From Aphelocoma coerulescens (lineage: Eukaryota; Chordata; Aves; Passeriformes; Corvidae), in the NCBI RefSeq assembly GCF_041296385.1, contig NW_027183804.1:434001-498000 (forward strand): a stretch of DNA of 64,000 nucleotides, read 5' to 3'. The notes under the pieces were generated by a model. The model did not search any database. It saw only the letters and a list, made by a program, of their open reading frames with translations, and was not told the DNA's origin. Made by a program: the position numbers and the translations under genes. The stretch's first letter is position 1, and every line of letters starts with the position of its first letter. Shown here piece after piece: positions 22,501-34,875 of this stretch.

Positions 22501-23664
22501 TTAAGTCTTGTGTCCCCAGGATAGAACAACAAACTCACAAAGATAACAGCAGTGGATCTACAGGACTTCTGCAGGCCTTCTGGACTGCAGACATCTCTGA
22601 CCAAAGGCCACAGATGACGTGTACCCTGATCCTGCCGAACGCCCGTCCGCCCTGGACTCAGCTTCAAGGTTTGATTGATACTGGTGCTGATGTAACTATC
22701 ATCTCCTTCTCTGCGTGGCCTCCCTCATGGCCTTTACCCCCAGTGGGATCGGCCATCACAGGATGAGGATGAACCACACAGAGCTATTGAAGCGAACGGC
22801 CTGTGACGGTGAAGGACTCAGAGGGGCACACAGCTACAATTAGGCCTTATGTTACTACCACTTCCCTTAACCTTTGGGGACGGGATGTGTTGGCAGCCTG
22901 GGGCATACGGATCGGGACAAATTTTTAGCAGGGGTCACTGTGCGCAAAGGTGCACAGTATCCTACACTGCCTTTGCAGTGGTTGATTAACACACCAATCC
23001 GAGTCAGACTCTGCTTAGTTAGTTGAATTAAGGGCTGTTATCATGGCTTTTCAACGATTCTCACAGGAACCTTTGAATTTGGTTACTGAAGCCGACTAGC
23101 AAAAGCTCGTATACAATTAATCACCTTACGGTACCACAAAATTCAAAGAATCCTGTTCTTCTGAATCACTTTCTCTCATTGCAATCTGCAGGCAAGAGAC
23201 AACTGCCCTGGGCAAAAGTCTGGGTGTGGAATTTACTCACTAACCAGTGGGACGGCCTGCGGGAACTTATGGTTTGGGGTCGTGGCTATGCTTGCGTTTC
23301 TACAGATACTGGGGTACGGTGGCTAGCTGCAAAATGTGTTCGCCCTGCCCTACGGCACCAGAGGCAGAACAGGCAACCTCCAAATGATGACCAGAACACC
23401 AACCATCCAAGTGGCCACCAGAATGTAGATCATCAGCCATCAGACTCTTCTGATGATGACCAAGATGTTGACCATCAGGCAGATGGTCCTTCTACAAGCA
23501 GAGACTGGGATGGTCCTTCCACAAGCAGAGACTGAACTTTAAATTTCTTGTTATGGAGTCAGATCGTTAAAGCCTTAAGGACATATTTAGAATTAATAAC
23601 TGATGTAAATTTCTATTTAGGATTAATAGTGGAGTTGTTATCTTATCAAACAAAAAGGGGGAAT
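22500..23664 (+). pseudogene. Betaretrovirus-like pol remnant with internal deletions
   Basis: Collinear fragments in mixed frames: protease active site LIDTGADVTII (in the 22,494-22,766 frame), protease end with WGRDVLA (about 22,880), the start of reverse transcriptase near 22,965-23,005, a jump to RNase H-like ELRAVIMAF (about 23,025), then the integrase DNA-binding domain with WGRGYACVSTDTG in 23,179-23,535. Most of RT and the integrase core are deleted. The last frame ends in an unusual Asp/His/Gln-rich tail with a duplicated DGPSTSRD. Confidence 0.82.
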
Positions 23665-24053
23665 TGTAGATACCAAAATGCTGCTAGCGAGGATTTTCTT
23701 GCTATTTTCTAAGTCTGTGAGAGACTTTTCTCTCTCACAGAAGAGGTAGCAGAGTATGTAAACAACCAAGCCACCTGCAACCTTGAAAAGTCTGGTTTAT
23801 GGTCTAGTAGAAAAATATTTTGACAATGGATGGTTTAGGATTTTAGCCAATCACCCCAAGGGGGGGGGCTGATCCTTTGTCCAATTAGACTATGAAGAAA
23901 AAAGTCTGTAAAAGAGTTTGTGAAATAATTAAATGAATAAATCTTGGTGCACAATTCCTGCCTGCTGGATCTTCTCTCCTCCTCCTCCCTATGGCTGCGG
24001 GACACAGTGATACACCCTAGGGCCCAGGCCTGCGGTAATAGACCACAATTACA
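23665..24053 (+). repeat. 3' LTR of the betaretrovirus-like element
   Basis: 389 bp bounded by TGTAGATACC and CACAATTACA (TGTA...TACA ends), immediately after the polypurine run AAAAAGGGGGA. AATAAA occurs near 23,937 about 115 bp before the end. No matching 5' LTR was found, so the element is 5'-truncated or rearranged. Confidence 0.78.
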
Positions 24054-24089
24054 AGTGAACTGCAACACAAGCAGCTAACACATTCCTCC

Positions 24090-24736
24090 TGTGATAAATG
24101 AGTGAACGATAAATTTTGTCTTTCGCATCTATCACTTTAACATTTAGAAGTGAGAATGTACTATGTAGAAATAGTGTTAAGGTAAAATATAGGTAAGTAA
24201 AAACAAGACTAGAGTAAATTGTAACTTCGAATGAGTGGTAACATGTTGGGAAACGTAGGAAGAAACACATGATAATAAATGTCCTTTAAGTTGAGAAATT
24301 ACAGAGGTGGAAACCAAGACATCTTCAAGAAACAAAGAAGATAAACCGCATGCATCCCAGGAAGTCTGTTATCTCATCAAAACTCACACCTCCCAAAGAA
24401 CCCATCAACTACAAATTAGGTTGGAGACTGAGGAGGCACCGGAGGGGGGTGCCTGCCTTCAATTCTGGAGCTACTCAGAGGACCGAGGTGGCAGTGTGCT
24501 GGCGTGTGCTGGCGCAAGGGGGCAGAGACGGAGGGGGGAAAGTTGAGTGAAGTGTAAATGACTTTCTGGGCTTAAGGACTATGTTTAAAGAAGTACTAAA
24601 GTTCACAGTAAAATGAATGGAGCCACGCCTCTAGCAATATTGCTAAGTGCTCCTGCACTGTGATATGCCTTTGTTCTACTAATAAATGCTCAATATTATG
24701 CTGCTGAAAATTCCGCTTGGGAATTCATCTTTCTCA
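24090..24736 (+). repeat. Candidate solo LTR
   Basis: Begins TGTGATAAATG and ends TTTCTCA, with an AATAAATGC polyadenylation-type signal near 24,681 close to the 3' end. There is no internal retroviral sequence on either side. Flanking 5-mers (CCTCC and CTTCT) agree only partly, so the ends are provisional. Confidence 0.45.
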
Positions 24737-27681
24737 CTTCTTCCCTTAAAATCAGTTCTAAGAATTTAGTGTGAAATACATTTAGGCTTGGTCCACATTA
24801 TTTTTAGTTCAAATAAACACATCTAAATTTTTTCCATCTTTCCCATTAAAGGATTTTGGTTTTGGCTCATTCTTTCAGCATTTTGCCAGCAATCTGCTCA
24901 ATGCTCTTTCCTTAGGAATGAAAGCTGTAGCCTGATATTACAAAGTGTTTGGTGAAACCTTTACCATGACTCTCAAGTCGCAACATGCCAGATAATCACT
25001 GGTTTTCAAAGCTGCTTGAAGATAGAAGGAAAGCGTCAAAGGTTTATGCATGAATCAGCATCCCCTTGTCACAACGTCATGCTGCAGTGATCCTTGCAGA
25101 GCTCTAAGACTGGATTTAAAGGAGAAAAGCTCAATACTGGCTCCTGAGCCAGCAGGATGAAACATCCAAGATTGTACATATATTACTTCTGTGCTAAAAC
25201 TACTGTATGAAAACGTCTTACCATTATGGCAGTTTTATAGTACTCCATAGGAGACATCTCTTTAAATGACTCTAATATCCTTTCAGTGCTAAAATTGAGA
25301 AGGGGGTTGATCCATAGTTAACTCATGTAAACACGAGTGAACTACTAAGAGACAGCAAATGTTAATCACAAAACCTAAGCAGCAGGATTCGCCTTAATCT
25401 TGTCAAGATAAGAGGAACAGGATCTTTTGAAAACCGGCACAGAGATCGCTGCATCAGCCACCGAAGAACTGTGCATGCTCCAGAAAGAAAGGTAAAAAGT
25501 GCATTGTGACAAAGACTACTGATCTTCATCAGAAAGACCCTCGAGGAAGAAGAGGAGCCTTCCTCAGTGCGCCCATCAGCGTACACAGCGCATGCATGGC
25601 ACGTATGCTAATGATATTAATGACTTCCGAGAAGTAATTTCCAGAACCACTCCTATCCCAAGAATTGTGATGAATGTTCATAAATTTTACACATAATGCT
25701 GGACTGTATGGAGTGCTCTGTGTGTGTGTGTTAGGAGGAGTGATCCCCCATGCACCCAGCGCCGAATAAAGCAAATACCCGCTTCTCTGACTCTGAAGCA
25801 TCTCTAGGCCTGGTTTTGGGCAATTCAAAATAGGTGAATACACATTACAACTACAGCTGAAGTTGTTGCGTAGGCAGATTGAAGAGGAAAGGATTTCATC
25901 TTCATCACTCTCCTTCTTTCTTGTTTTGACAGAATTAAGAACTTGTAAAAAATCTGATATCACTGATGCTCACCACTCTTCCAATTAGACTACGCTCACT
26001 TAGGCAACGAAGTCCAGAGCTTCGGATATCTCCCGCTTCTGCCCTAGGAATTGCTTCCAGTGCTGTACCTTTGCTCCAGCTGCGAAACCAAACCAGCAGA
26101 ACCAAGGAAGTTCTCTCTGAATGAACCATTGCTCTTGAAGGCTACAACGGTAGTCATGGCAGTGAACACTGCTCTTCACTGGGCCATTCCTCTGAAAAAA
26201 AACCATGCACCACCTCTCAACCTAAACCGTTAAGCCTCCTGCTGATGCTGACTGACAAAGCGTCCAACTGCACTTAGATTCCAACAGCTACTTCCAATGA
26301 CCTGTCAACAGAGCTTTGCAGACTTGCAACAGAGCAACAAACTAAAGGGGCTATGTTTCATGGCTGTTTTTCAAACATCATTGACTTATGTCCCTTTGCC
26401 AGCTTAAGTGAAGGTGGCCCATCCACCTTGGTCAAAATCAGCAGAATTTTGGCCCAATTTGTTGTTACGCAACACATCATGACACAATCTCTTGGTGTTG
26501 ATGCAAAATTCCCACTGAAGTGCATGTCGTTACATGACTTAAGGCTACCTACTCACAGAGTGTCCACTCCACTGCCACACCCATTTTCTGGCCACCTTGA
26601 AATGACTGAGCTGTCTTACTGTTCCCAACATTCCTCAGGGGTACGTGACCACCATAGCCTCCCTTCTGAAGTTTAGGAACCTAAGTAGTACTAGCAATAG
26701 CAGTTTATCCAAAATCCATTTGCTCCATCAACAAACTCCGAGCAAGCGCTGAGAATTAGTTTCAAGACTTCTACATATATTTACAGGGAGCTTTTTGTTT
26801 GCTTGTTTGTTTTTAAAGCAGATGGAGTAGTGCGATGTTTCCCTGAGGCTACCAGGGCTGCGAGGCAGGCAGGCAGAGCCCTGGCATGGGTGGCACAGGG
26901 GACCCCGGGCGCTGACGGCTGCCACCAGCGCAGGCCAGCTCGGAACTGGCAGGCAGGGCTGCACCCCGCGTCTGCCACAACAGCTGCAGCTTCTGCAGCC
27001 TGAAACACAGCTGGCTCAGGGGTTCAAATTAAGAGCCAAAACCTTTTGCTGCTCAATTTGGGGCAGAGAAAGGTCATCACTTCTAGCATGGCATAAGCCT
27101 GCCACTACATTTCTGTGAAGGAAAATCACCTTGTTAGAGTGAAACTCCTGAGTAAAATACTGAAGCGCTTTCAGATTCGTATTATCTGACATTTCTGTGA
27201 CCTTCTTTTATACCTGCATTGTTTCCTACTGCTGGTTTTGGGCACAAGTTCTGTGTACACTATTCTGGAAACAAAAAAATAACCCAAAACCAACACCCAC
27301 TCCTCCCCCACCATCACTCCTTCCCCAGCCCCAAGCCTAACAAAACCAGCCTGCAGAATGTGCAGGATTTCAAATGAGAACAAGCATAGATGGGACATCA
27401 AAAGATGGATTCTCCTTAGACATTTGTGCATGCAGTGCTCTGCAATCAACTCCTAAATTCTACTCCTCGTACACCAAATATTTGTCTTGGGAACTCCTTG
27501 TTCTCCATTCCAACCCTTCTGAGAGGGTAATCGAGGAGTTACTCTACATATTTTAAGCACATGTTGCACTAGTCAAATCCAATGCACAGCATTACTTGAC
27601 TAACTGAGGCGGTGGCAAGGTCAATTAAGACCTGTTCATGTCTTAATTTGGAGCTCTTCCAACTGCTTGAAAAGTGAAGCC
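24737..27681. other. Palindrome spacer without recognised gene
   Basis: About 3 kb present once per unit. A stretch near 25,340-25,850 with an AATAAAGC signal (about 25,765) looks LTR-like. At 25,722 there is a short TG run, at 26,860-27,000 a GC-rich patch, and near 27,280-27,340 a C-rich pyrimidine run. Open frames are all under 150 codons with no recognisable motif. Confidence 0.6.
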
Positions 27682-28407
27682 TTGGACGTTGAAGGTTCAG
27701 ACTAAGGAGAATCCAAAATGTGGATAGCATCTCCCTTCTGCTGGAAGCCTTGAAGTTCACCACTGCAGTCTGCAGCCTACACAGATCATGTGAGTATTGT
27801 AAAAGTTCTCCAAGGAAGAGCAAGAATGAGGCTAATGCATGCACACAAACGCTGATCAAAAGCACTTGATGCTCTTGGACAAAAATAGGGAACCTTCACT
27901 TTTGGAAAGACAAGGTGACTATGGTTGTCTCTACAGTACTAGTAGGAAAATATCCCTGAAGTTTTGCAAAACCTCTTTTCAGGGGTTTGTTAACTTCATC
28001 TTTGTTAAGAACTGGGGAACACAGGGAGACCTGTCACTTTTTTTGCAGAATGCCATAGAAACTGCTACACTCACTTCAACAACAGTCCAAGTAACCTTCT
28101 CTGCAAATACTGACCATTTGCAGTTCTGGTTGATACAAGCCCCCATTACCTAAGAAAGGAACAACTCGGCAAGCAGTTTGCAAAGATGAACAACTTAGCA
28201 CGACTGTGGCTGATGACATGCCCTGACCTTTTTTGCCTTCAGCTATGGGTGCCGTACCCTCCTACCCTCACACATGCCACTCAAAGCTCCTTGCGTGGAG
28301 CTCTCGCACCACCTATGACAGCAACTGTGCCAAGCCGCCACCCTTCTTCAGCACCATCGCACCTACCACAAGGTAGCTGAATCAGAGGGAAAAGGAGGTC
28401 GCCAATG
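27682..28407. other. Arm tail, left arm
   Basis: Inverted copy of 21,421-22,130. It differs at several single bases and by about 22 extra bases around an AGCTCC-loop-GGAGCT hairpin (28,285-28,302). Either the left arm gained a short palindromic insert or both right arms lost it. Confidence 0.7.
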
Positions 28408-28411
28408 GAGG
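28408..28411. other. Unoccupied ERV2 integration site
   Basis: The left arm reads CCAATGGAGGGAAGTTG without interruption, where both right arms have ERV2. GAGG here is the complement of CCTC, the sequence duplicated around ERV2. LTR proviruses do not excise cleanly, so this is the ancestral, never-occupied site. Confidence 0.93.
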
Positions 28412-28445
28412 GAAGTTGTACCCCCTGACAGCTAAGCTCCAACTA

Positions 28446-29391
28446 CGGTGTCGCTTATGTCCTTCCCAGGACGGGCGGGAAAACGCCTCGGCGCAGCGCA
28501 GCGCTGGCCGGGAGCGGCCGGCACGGCACCGAGCGCGCTCCCCACTCCCTCCCGCCCGCGCCGCTGCGGAGACCCCGGGTTCGCCGGAATCGGCCACATG
28601 CTGCACGGAGGGCAGCGCGGCAAAGGCGGCCTCCCCTCGTCGCCCGGGGAAGGCCGGCCTCGGATCCCCGCTCTCTCCACCGGCACGGGCAGTGCCAGCA
28701 GCCTCTCGCTGTGGTCGCCGCTGGCCGAAAGCCTCGCCGCGCACCGCCCGGCCGGCCCCGCCGCTCCGCGGGGTCACACGGCACCTGCCGTGGGCGGCCG
28801 CCGAGCGACAGGAAGCAGAAGCGCTCACCGCCGCGCCGCTCGCCGCCCCGCCCGGGCGCTCCTCTCCTCGCGCTACCACGATGGCGCCGGCCCGCCCCGC
28901 CTTCCCCGTCGCCTGCGGCGCAACGCGGCTGCTCCGAGCCACGCAGCACGCGTGCGGCCGGGCCCTGCCGAGCTGCCGGCGGAGCCGGGGCACAGCCCGG
29001 GCGGGAGAGCTTCCGGCGAGGCTGGGCGGGCGGCGAGCGCGGCCGAGCGTGAGCGCGCCAGGCGGGCGGCGGGCGGCGGCGCGATGGAGAGCTAGATGGA
29101 GGCGGCAGCACCGCGCGGCATAAAATAGCTGATCGTCCGGCAGCCGCCCGCTCCGCAGCCCCTCGGCTGCTGTCGAGAAGGGCCCCAGCCCTGGCCGCGC
29201 CGGTGGCGAGGCGGCTCCGCAGCCCGCGGGCAGCCCTGGCGGGGCAGGGGAGCACTGCGGGCAGCCCCGGGGCCGCGCAGCCGTCTGCAACGCGCGGTGG
29301 GAGCCGCTGGGAACTATTTTACACGTCCCGGGGGGCTGGAGAGGAGCACGGAGACCACGCGGCAGGTCGCTGCCGTTAGGGAAAATTAATC
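28446..29391. promoter_or_regulatory. CpG island, left arm
   Basis: Inverted copy of 10,345-11,290 with no difference noticed by eye. Here the island is not separated from the arm tail by ERV2, so it shows the original host context: arm tail, island, ERV1. Confidence 0.7.
28881..29048 (+). other. Candidate first coding exon, left arm
   Basis: Same 56-codon frame as at 10,688-10,855, with ATG at 28,881 and a GTGAGC donor at 29,049. It reads away from the arm tail towards ERV1. Confidence 0.2.
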
Positions 29392-29415
29392 CACGATGCC
29401 TGAGGTTTATATCCG

Positions 29416-29876
29416 AAAAGGAGACAGAGGAGTCCTGCAACATTCTTCGACTACAGGGAGAGTCCATGGGGCTTTTCCCATGGCGTCTGTCAAACGGTTG
29501 CGGGATGCAGCCCCCTTTTGATGCCAAGTTCCCGGCCACAGCACCCTCTTCCTTTTCCCCACTGGCTGAGGTATTCGGGAGATACAGACTTCCGGAACTG
29601 CCTACTCTATGCGCCCCCCTCTAATATGCACCCCCCTCTTGGCATCGAGAAGAAAGAAAAGAACCCCATTCCTAATGCTCTTAAGTCTTTGTTGCCTTGC
29701 TCTAGGTTCAGGAATTTAACACGGCCTTGATTAATCAACAGTCTCTGATGATTAGTAACAGTTCTAGAGAACTCCTAGTTTCTTCTGTTACTTCACTAGC
29801 CATAACTTCCTAGCCTTGTCTACAGGCCGATTCACACGGTCTCTTTGTAAAGACTCATCCATCTCATTCCTTTTAA
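29416..29876 (-). repeat. ERV1 3' LTR, left arm
   Basis: Matches 9,860-10,320 in reverse; the TATA-like element lies just outside at about 29,406-29,416, next to the CpG island. Confidence 0.72.
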
Positions 29877-30000
29877 TCCCTCCTCTTTTTATTTGCTCTG
29901 TATTTGTCTTTACAAACCTTAATTACCATGGATTTAATTTTTTCTTCTGGAGTCTTCTTGGGTTTTGCTATTATTTGCAGTGACATCCTTTTCTGTCCTT

Positions 30001-31571
30001 TTGTAGTCATTTCTGGATCAGGTAGGCATGGCTGCTAGCGGCATCCCCTTGAGCACCTGCTGAAAGAGCTGCAGCCAGCATGGTGTCACACATGGTAAAA
30101 AGATGAGAGTTGCTATAGCATGTAAGAGGAGGAATCGTATTCATTTAGCCCAGAGCTGGCCAGTTAACCATGAAAACATGTCCCATCCCCATCCTTTCAA
30201 CATTTGGACAGGTCCACGAGCTGACGTTATTTCCTTTGTTATTTGTTTGACCACTTTTCCGCTGTCATCTGCTTGCAAACAGCAGCTCGAGTCATTTAAT
30301 TTCCCACAAACTCCTCCTTCTTCTGCCAACAGATAATCTAATACCATCCAATGTTGAAATACCGCTTTCCTCATTTAAGTGGGTTGCTCAGCAAAAAGGT
30401 CAAGCGCTGTGGCTGGCTGGTTGGTAATTATTTCCGAGACAGCTTGTAACCTAATTATCTCCTTCAAATGATAAATGGGTTCCCAGGCATCTGGGATTAA
30501 TTCCTTAGGTTTCCAAGGGGCTGGTCCATCGTGTTGGGTAACTTGTTCTGTTGGCCGTTCATCATTTCCCCGTTTTGGGGTGCTCCCTCCAGCCAGGGCT
30601 GCATCAGCTGACTGCTTTTCTCTAATTAAATCATCACAGATTTTGATTCCTAAGCGATTTCCCAGAACTTGTAGTAGCAAAAAGAACAACAGTCTACTAA
30701 ATATACCATATCCCTGACCAGTTTGGAGGTAACCTGAGCTAAGCATGTTGGCCACAAATCCAATACTGTCCTTTCAAAGCCCGTGTTCCATTAGCAAAGG
30801 AACCTACCCATGGTCATCAATTGGTGGCTCAAAATACAGCAGGATTCCCGGGCCTAACGGTCCTCCAACAAGAGTTGCCCCACCATAAGGGTCCCAGCAT
30901 TTGCATTTCCAAGCTCCCGCACAGGGTTCCCACCTACATTTACATCTGCAAGCTGCTTGGTTGGATTTGGAGCAGAACTCACTAAAAGGCTTTGAGTTCC
31001 AATCCGGTGTGGCCATTCCCACTGATAATCACAAACAACATGTCTTCTACTTGTGGAATTTTTGTGGGGACTGCTCAAAAACAGGTGGTCAAAAAAACCC
31101 CTTGTCCCTCCCCATTGCTTTACAGGCTTCCAAATATTTTTGGTAAGTGTGATAAGAACGCCTTACGCAGCTACTGTTAGTGAGCCGAACAGGTATTTGA
31201 TTGCATTTGCCTTGATATTTGGAACAATTGGAAGGAGGGCAATTGGGGGTCCAAACCCAGTTGTTCAAGCCCAGAGGGAAAGTCAATTGACAATTGCCTT
31301 TTCCTACATAGACACGCCCTATCCTATTTAGGCAATAAGTGCCTGTTGGAGAAGAATGAAGTGGCCATGAACTTCCTTCTTTGGCCCCAAATCCCATCCC
31401 ACTGTGGCCCTCACATTGACCCACCATTTAGGTTCAGCTGGGCTAGCCAACTATGGCCACTCTTCAGATCCTCCTGGCCCTCCACAGAGCCAGCAATTGC
31501 TAAGGTTAAAAACTTTTGCTACTTCTTCTCCTAAGGCTGCAAATTGATTCTCCCACTCCTGGCCTAAACTC
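30001..31571 (-). pseudogene. ERV1 env remnant, left arm
   Basis: Same breaks as copy 1 except that the TM frame (30,141-30,374) keeps TGG where copy 1 has TAG, giving 77 codons. The SU part near 31,330 has one more A and near 31,410 one less C than copy 1, changing the local frame. Confidence 0.8.
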
Positions 31572-31695
31572 AGCTAACCATATCAAAGTAGAATTAGTAA
31601 GGAAAATGTTTTAATAGTGTCATCTAATTAGCTAGTCTAATTTTCCCGTTGTCTTCTGCAGCACCTGTGGCAATTGAAGACACAGAAACCACTTA

Positions 31696-33077
31696 ACGTA
31701 ACAAAATGGCCACAAGTATTAGCCCCCAAGTGAGTGGAGATTCTAGAGGAGGGATGCCTATACAGTCTATTTCAGCAGACGGTCTGAAGGTAGGACTGCG
31801 GGGCTTCTTCCGATGTCGAAGCACTGCCTACTGCTCCGGCCCACTCCTGCAGAGTGTCAGTCACGGCCTCCCGGCCTTCTCCTCCAGCTGAGATGTGCAA
31901 ATCTCTGAGGCTTCAGAGACCTTGACCCGAGAGTGACGGGTTCACCTGTGTTCAGCTTACTTGACGGCTGTTTTCTGTCGTCAGTGACACTTGGAATGGG
32001 CCACGCCATTTCACCAGCACTGGCGCTTCTTTCTACTCCTTAATTAGGACTCAATCTCCTGGTTGGATGTTAAAAGCAGCAAAGTCCAAAGGCCGGGCTT
32101 GCACCAGCTGAGTTTCCTGTTGAAGGGGTTTCACAAGAAGCAGGATCCTGGCCACAGATGGTTTTAAAAATGCATCACTTGCCTCTACCCCCCCCCACTG
32201 GGTGGAGACTTACCAGGGCAATTGCAAACAACGATTGAAAGGCAGATAACTGAATCTCTCTTCTGGGTTGGGCCCTCATTCTCACCAAAGCCAATGTCCA
32301 AAGCCCTACCCATGGCATCTTGGTTTCTATTACCAGCTTCAAAAGTTTTTTATTTCTCTCTTCATTGTTTTCTACCCGAGCCGAGCTCTGGGGGTGCCAG
32401 GGCCTATGGAGGTTCCATTGTGTTCCTAAAGAAGCCAAAACCCCTTGAAGGATCTTTCCTGCAAAATGAGTTCCCCTATCTGAATCTATTGCTTCTACAA
32501 TGCTGTATCTTGGAATGATTTGTTCCAAAAATGCCTTAAGAACTGATCCTGTCATTACTGAAGTAGTTGGAAATACTTCTGGCCACCTTGCTAGCTGACA
32601 TACGATTACCAGAAGATATTAAGCCTTGCCACTTGGGGCATCTCCGGAAAATCCACCTGGCATCTTTGGAAGGGCCATGCAGCCCAAGGCCTCCCTCCTC
32701 TAGCAAGTTACTTTGTAACTTGGCTGTTGGCTTTAGCACAGATCAAGCAACCTTCAACAGCTCCTTTTGCCAGTCTAAAAAGACCCCCAGCAACATACAT
32801 CATGAGATAGGCTTCTGCCAATCCTCAGGAAGTGCAAGAACTCTCTTAATGGAGTTGCTTTAATATTGGTAGGGCCAAAGGTTCTGGTATCTCTTGTTTG
32901 CCATCCCTTGGAAACCAATTCTTGCCTTTTTTCTCTGCCACGCGACTTTTAACTGTATGTCAAACTGCTGCGGTAGAAAAGACAGCTTCCTGGGCAGTGA
33001 TGGAGTCACGGGGAGCAAAGGGGGCATCTTGGAGAGTTCTGGCAGAAGTGTGGCTTTCTGAGTTTCTTCATCCACCA
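31696..33077 (-). pseudogene. ERV1 pol remnant, left arm
   Basis: Integrase core frame at 32,175-32,555, three bases shorter than in copy 1 and with Lys in place of His after RNK. The upstream zinc-finger part is in another frame, as in copy 1. Confidence 0.8.
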
Positions 33078-33516
33078 AAAAGGAGACAGAGGAGTCCTGT
33101 AACATTCTTCAACTCCAGGGAGAGGCCATGGGGCTTTTGCCATGGAGTCTCTCAAATGATTGCGGGATGCAGCTCCCTTCTGATGTTAAGTTCCTGGCAA
33201 CAGCACCCTCTGAGGTACTCGGGAATTACAGACTTCCGGAACTGCCTACTCTACGCCCCCCTCTAATATGCACTCCCCTTTTGGAATGGAAAAGGAAGAA
33301 AACCAAACTATTCCTAATGCTGGGAAGTCTTTGCTGCCTTGCTCTAGGTTCAGGAATTTAGCAGGGCCTTGGCTGAGCAACAGTCTCTGTTGATTAGTAA
33401 CAGTTTCTAGAACGAATACTTTCTTCTGTTACTTCCCCCCCTGTAAATTCCTAGCCTTGTCTAAGGAGAGATTGACACGGTCTCTTTGTAAAGACACATC
33501 TATCTTACTCCTTTCA
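33078..33516 (-). repeat. ERV1 5' LTR, left arm
   Basis: Reverse counterpart of 6,217-6,655. Near 33,170 it reads GATGCAGCTCCC, as copy 2 does, against the copy 1 variant. Confidence 0.75.
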
Positions 33517-33734
33517 CTCCCACACCTTCCTTGCGGTGGAACGGCTCTCCCCGGCACAGCACCTGGCACAAAACCCCCGTATACGCACACACACACCTGC
33601 ACTTACCCTGCACTCTACTGCACACACACACACACACACACCTCCCGCACACTAACACCCCCTCCACATCCCCACCATGCTACTTGCAGTGGCCCCGCCC
33701 CTGCCATCCCCACCGGCTGGCAGCACCCACTCCT

Positions 33735-34875
33735 CGCATGCTTCCCCATGCCTTGCATTTCCTTGCTGCCCCCTCTGTAGCCTTCCCTCAACCTGCCTTT
33801 TCTCCCCTGCCTTGCACTGACTTGCTCACCCATCCCCCACCTGACTTCCTTTCACATTCGTCTAGGTCTGGCCTCATCTTTCCTTTTCCTTCTAGGACCC
33901 TCATTGCCTTGCCTCGCCTCGCAAAGCCACCACTTGCCTTGCCTTGCCCTTGAACCCCTCCCTTGCCTTGCATGACCTTGCTCACCCCTCCCCCACCTGG
34001 AATTCAACACCCCTTTTCAATGACATTTCTGGGCCTTGCCCTGCCCTTTCTGCTCCTCCGAGGAATCTCAAAGCTCTCAAGCATCTCCGGTGTTTCAGGA
34101 TCCCATGAGAGGAAGACCAGGGGAGGACGCATGTTGCCACACTCATCTCTGTGGGCAGCCTTTGTCTGGGAGCAATCCTTGCATGTCTTGAACCTTGGAG
34201 GGGCAATTCACATTTTGCCCTTGAGCTCGGGGACCAGAAAGAGAGTTCTTTTGCATACAAGGGAAAGCAGGTAGCTCAAGTCTTTTAGGTACAGAGGAGA
34301 GATGACCCACGCGGGATCAAGGCCACACAGAGCACTTGGTCCTGGCCACTTTTGTGCACCAGCAGTCCTTGAATGTACTTCTCACCTGCCTTGCCTGGCC
34401 TTGCCTTGGCAACACAACACTTGCCTTGCCTTGCCCTGCTAGCCCTCTGTAGCCTTGCATTCCTTTGCAGGGCCCTGCCCCGCACATGACCTGCCTACTG
34501 TTTTCCTCCACGGCCTTGGCTTGCTGAGCCCTTCCTGTTTCTGCCTGGCCTTCCCATCAGTGGCCCTTCCTTCCTACAGCCAGCCTTGCCTCTAACTTCT
34601 GGACCTTCTCTTGTCTACCACTCCATTTGCTTTCCCCTCACTGCTCTGGCCTTGCCTACCTCTCCCTTGACTTGCCCACAATTGCCTGCACTCGGTTTGC
34701 AGCGCCTTGCCTGCATGGAAGGCAAGGGAAAGAGTGGTAGGCCGGGCAAAGCAAAGCCAGCAAGTTGTAGGCAGTGCGAGGCAAGGCAGACGTAGGCAAA
34801 GGAAGCAGAGCAAGGGTACCTTAAGAAGAACTAGACAAGGCAAGGCCAAGAGACTCGGAGTGCCTTTCCTTGGGA
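33735..34875. repeat. GGCAAGG-rich tract, left arm
   Basis: Inverted copy of 4,860-6,000, with the strand-switch hairpin at 34,705-34,727. Its variants near 34,430-34,520 match copy 2 and differ from copy 1. Confidence 0.75.

Larger units (their letters stand above)
29416..33516 (-). mobile_element. ERV1, left arm
   Basis: Inverted copy of 6,217-10,320 with the same truncated structure. Small indels relative to copy 1 (for example near 32,217 and 31,330) and many substitutions are shared with copy 2. Confidence 0.88.

Noticed and set aside
27171..27449. 92-codon minus-strand frame in the spacer
   Set aside because: Isolated, without a motif or signs of an exon, and of a length expected by chance.
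28416..29123. 235-codon frame opposite to the above, with overlapping 215- and 113-codon frames
   Set aside because: Composition-driven Arg/Pro/Ala-rich translation. Only the short 56-codon part ending at a splice donor was kept, as a weak candidate.
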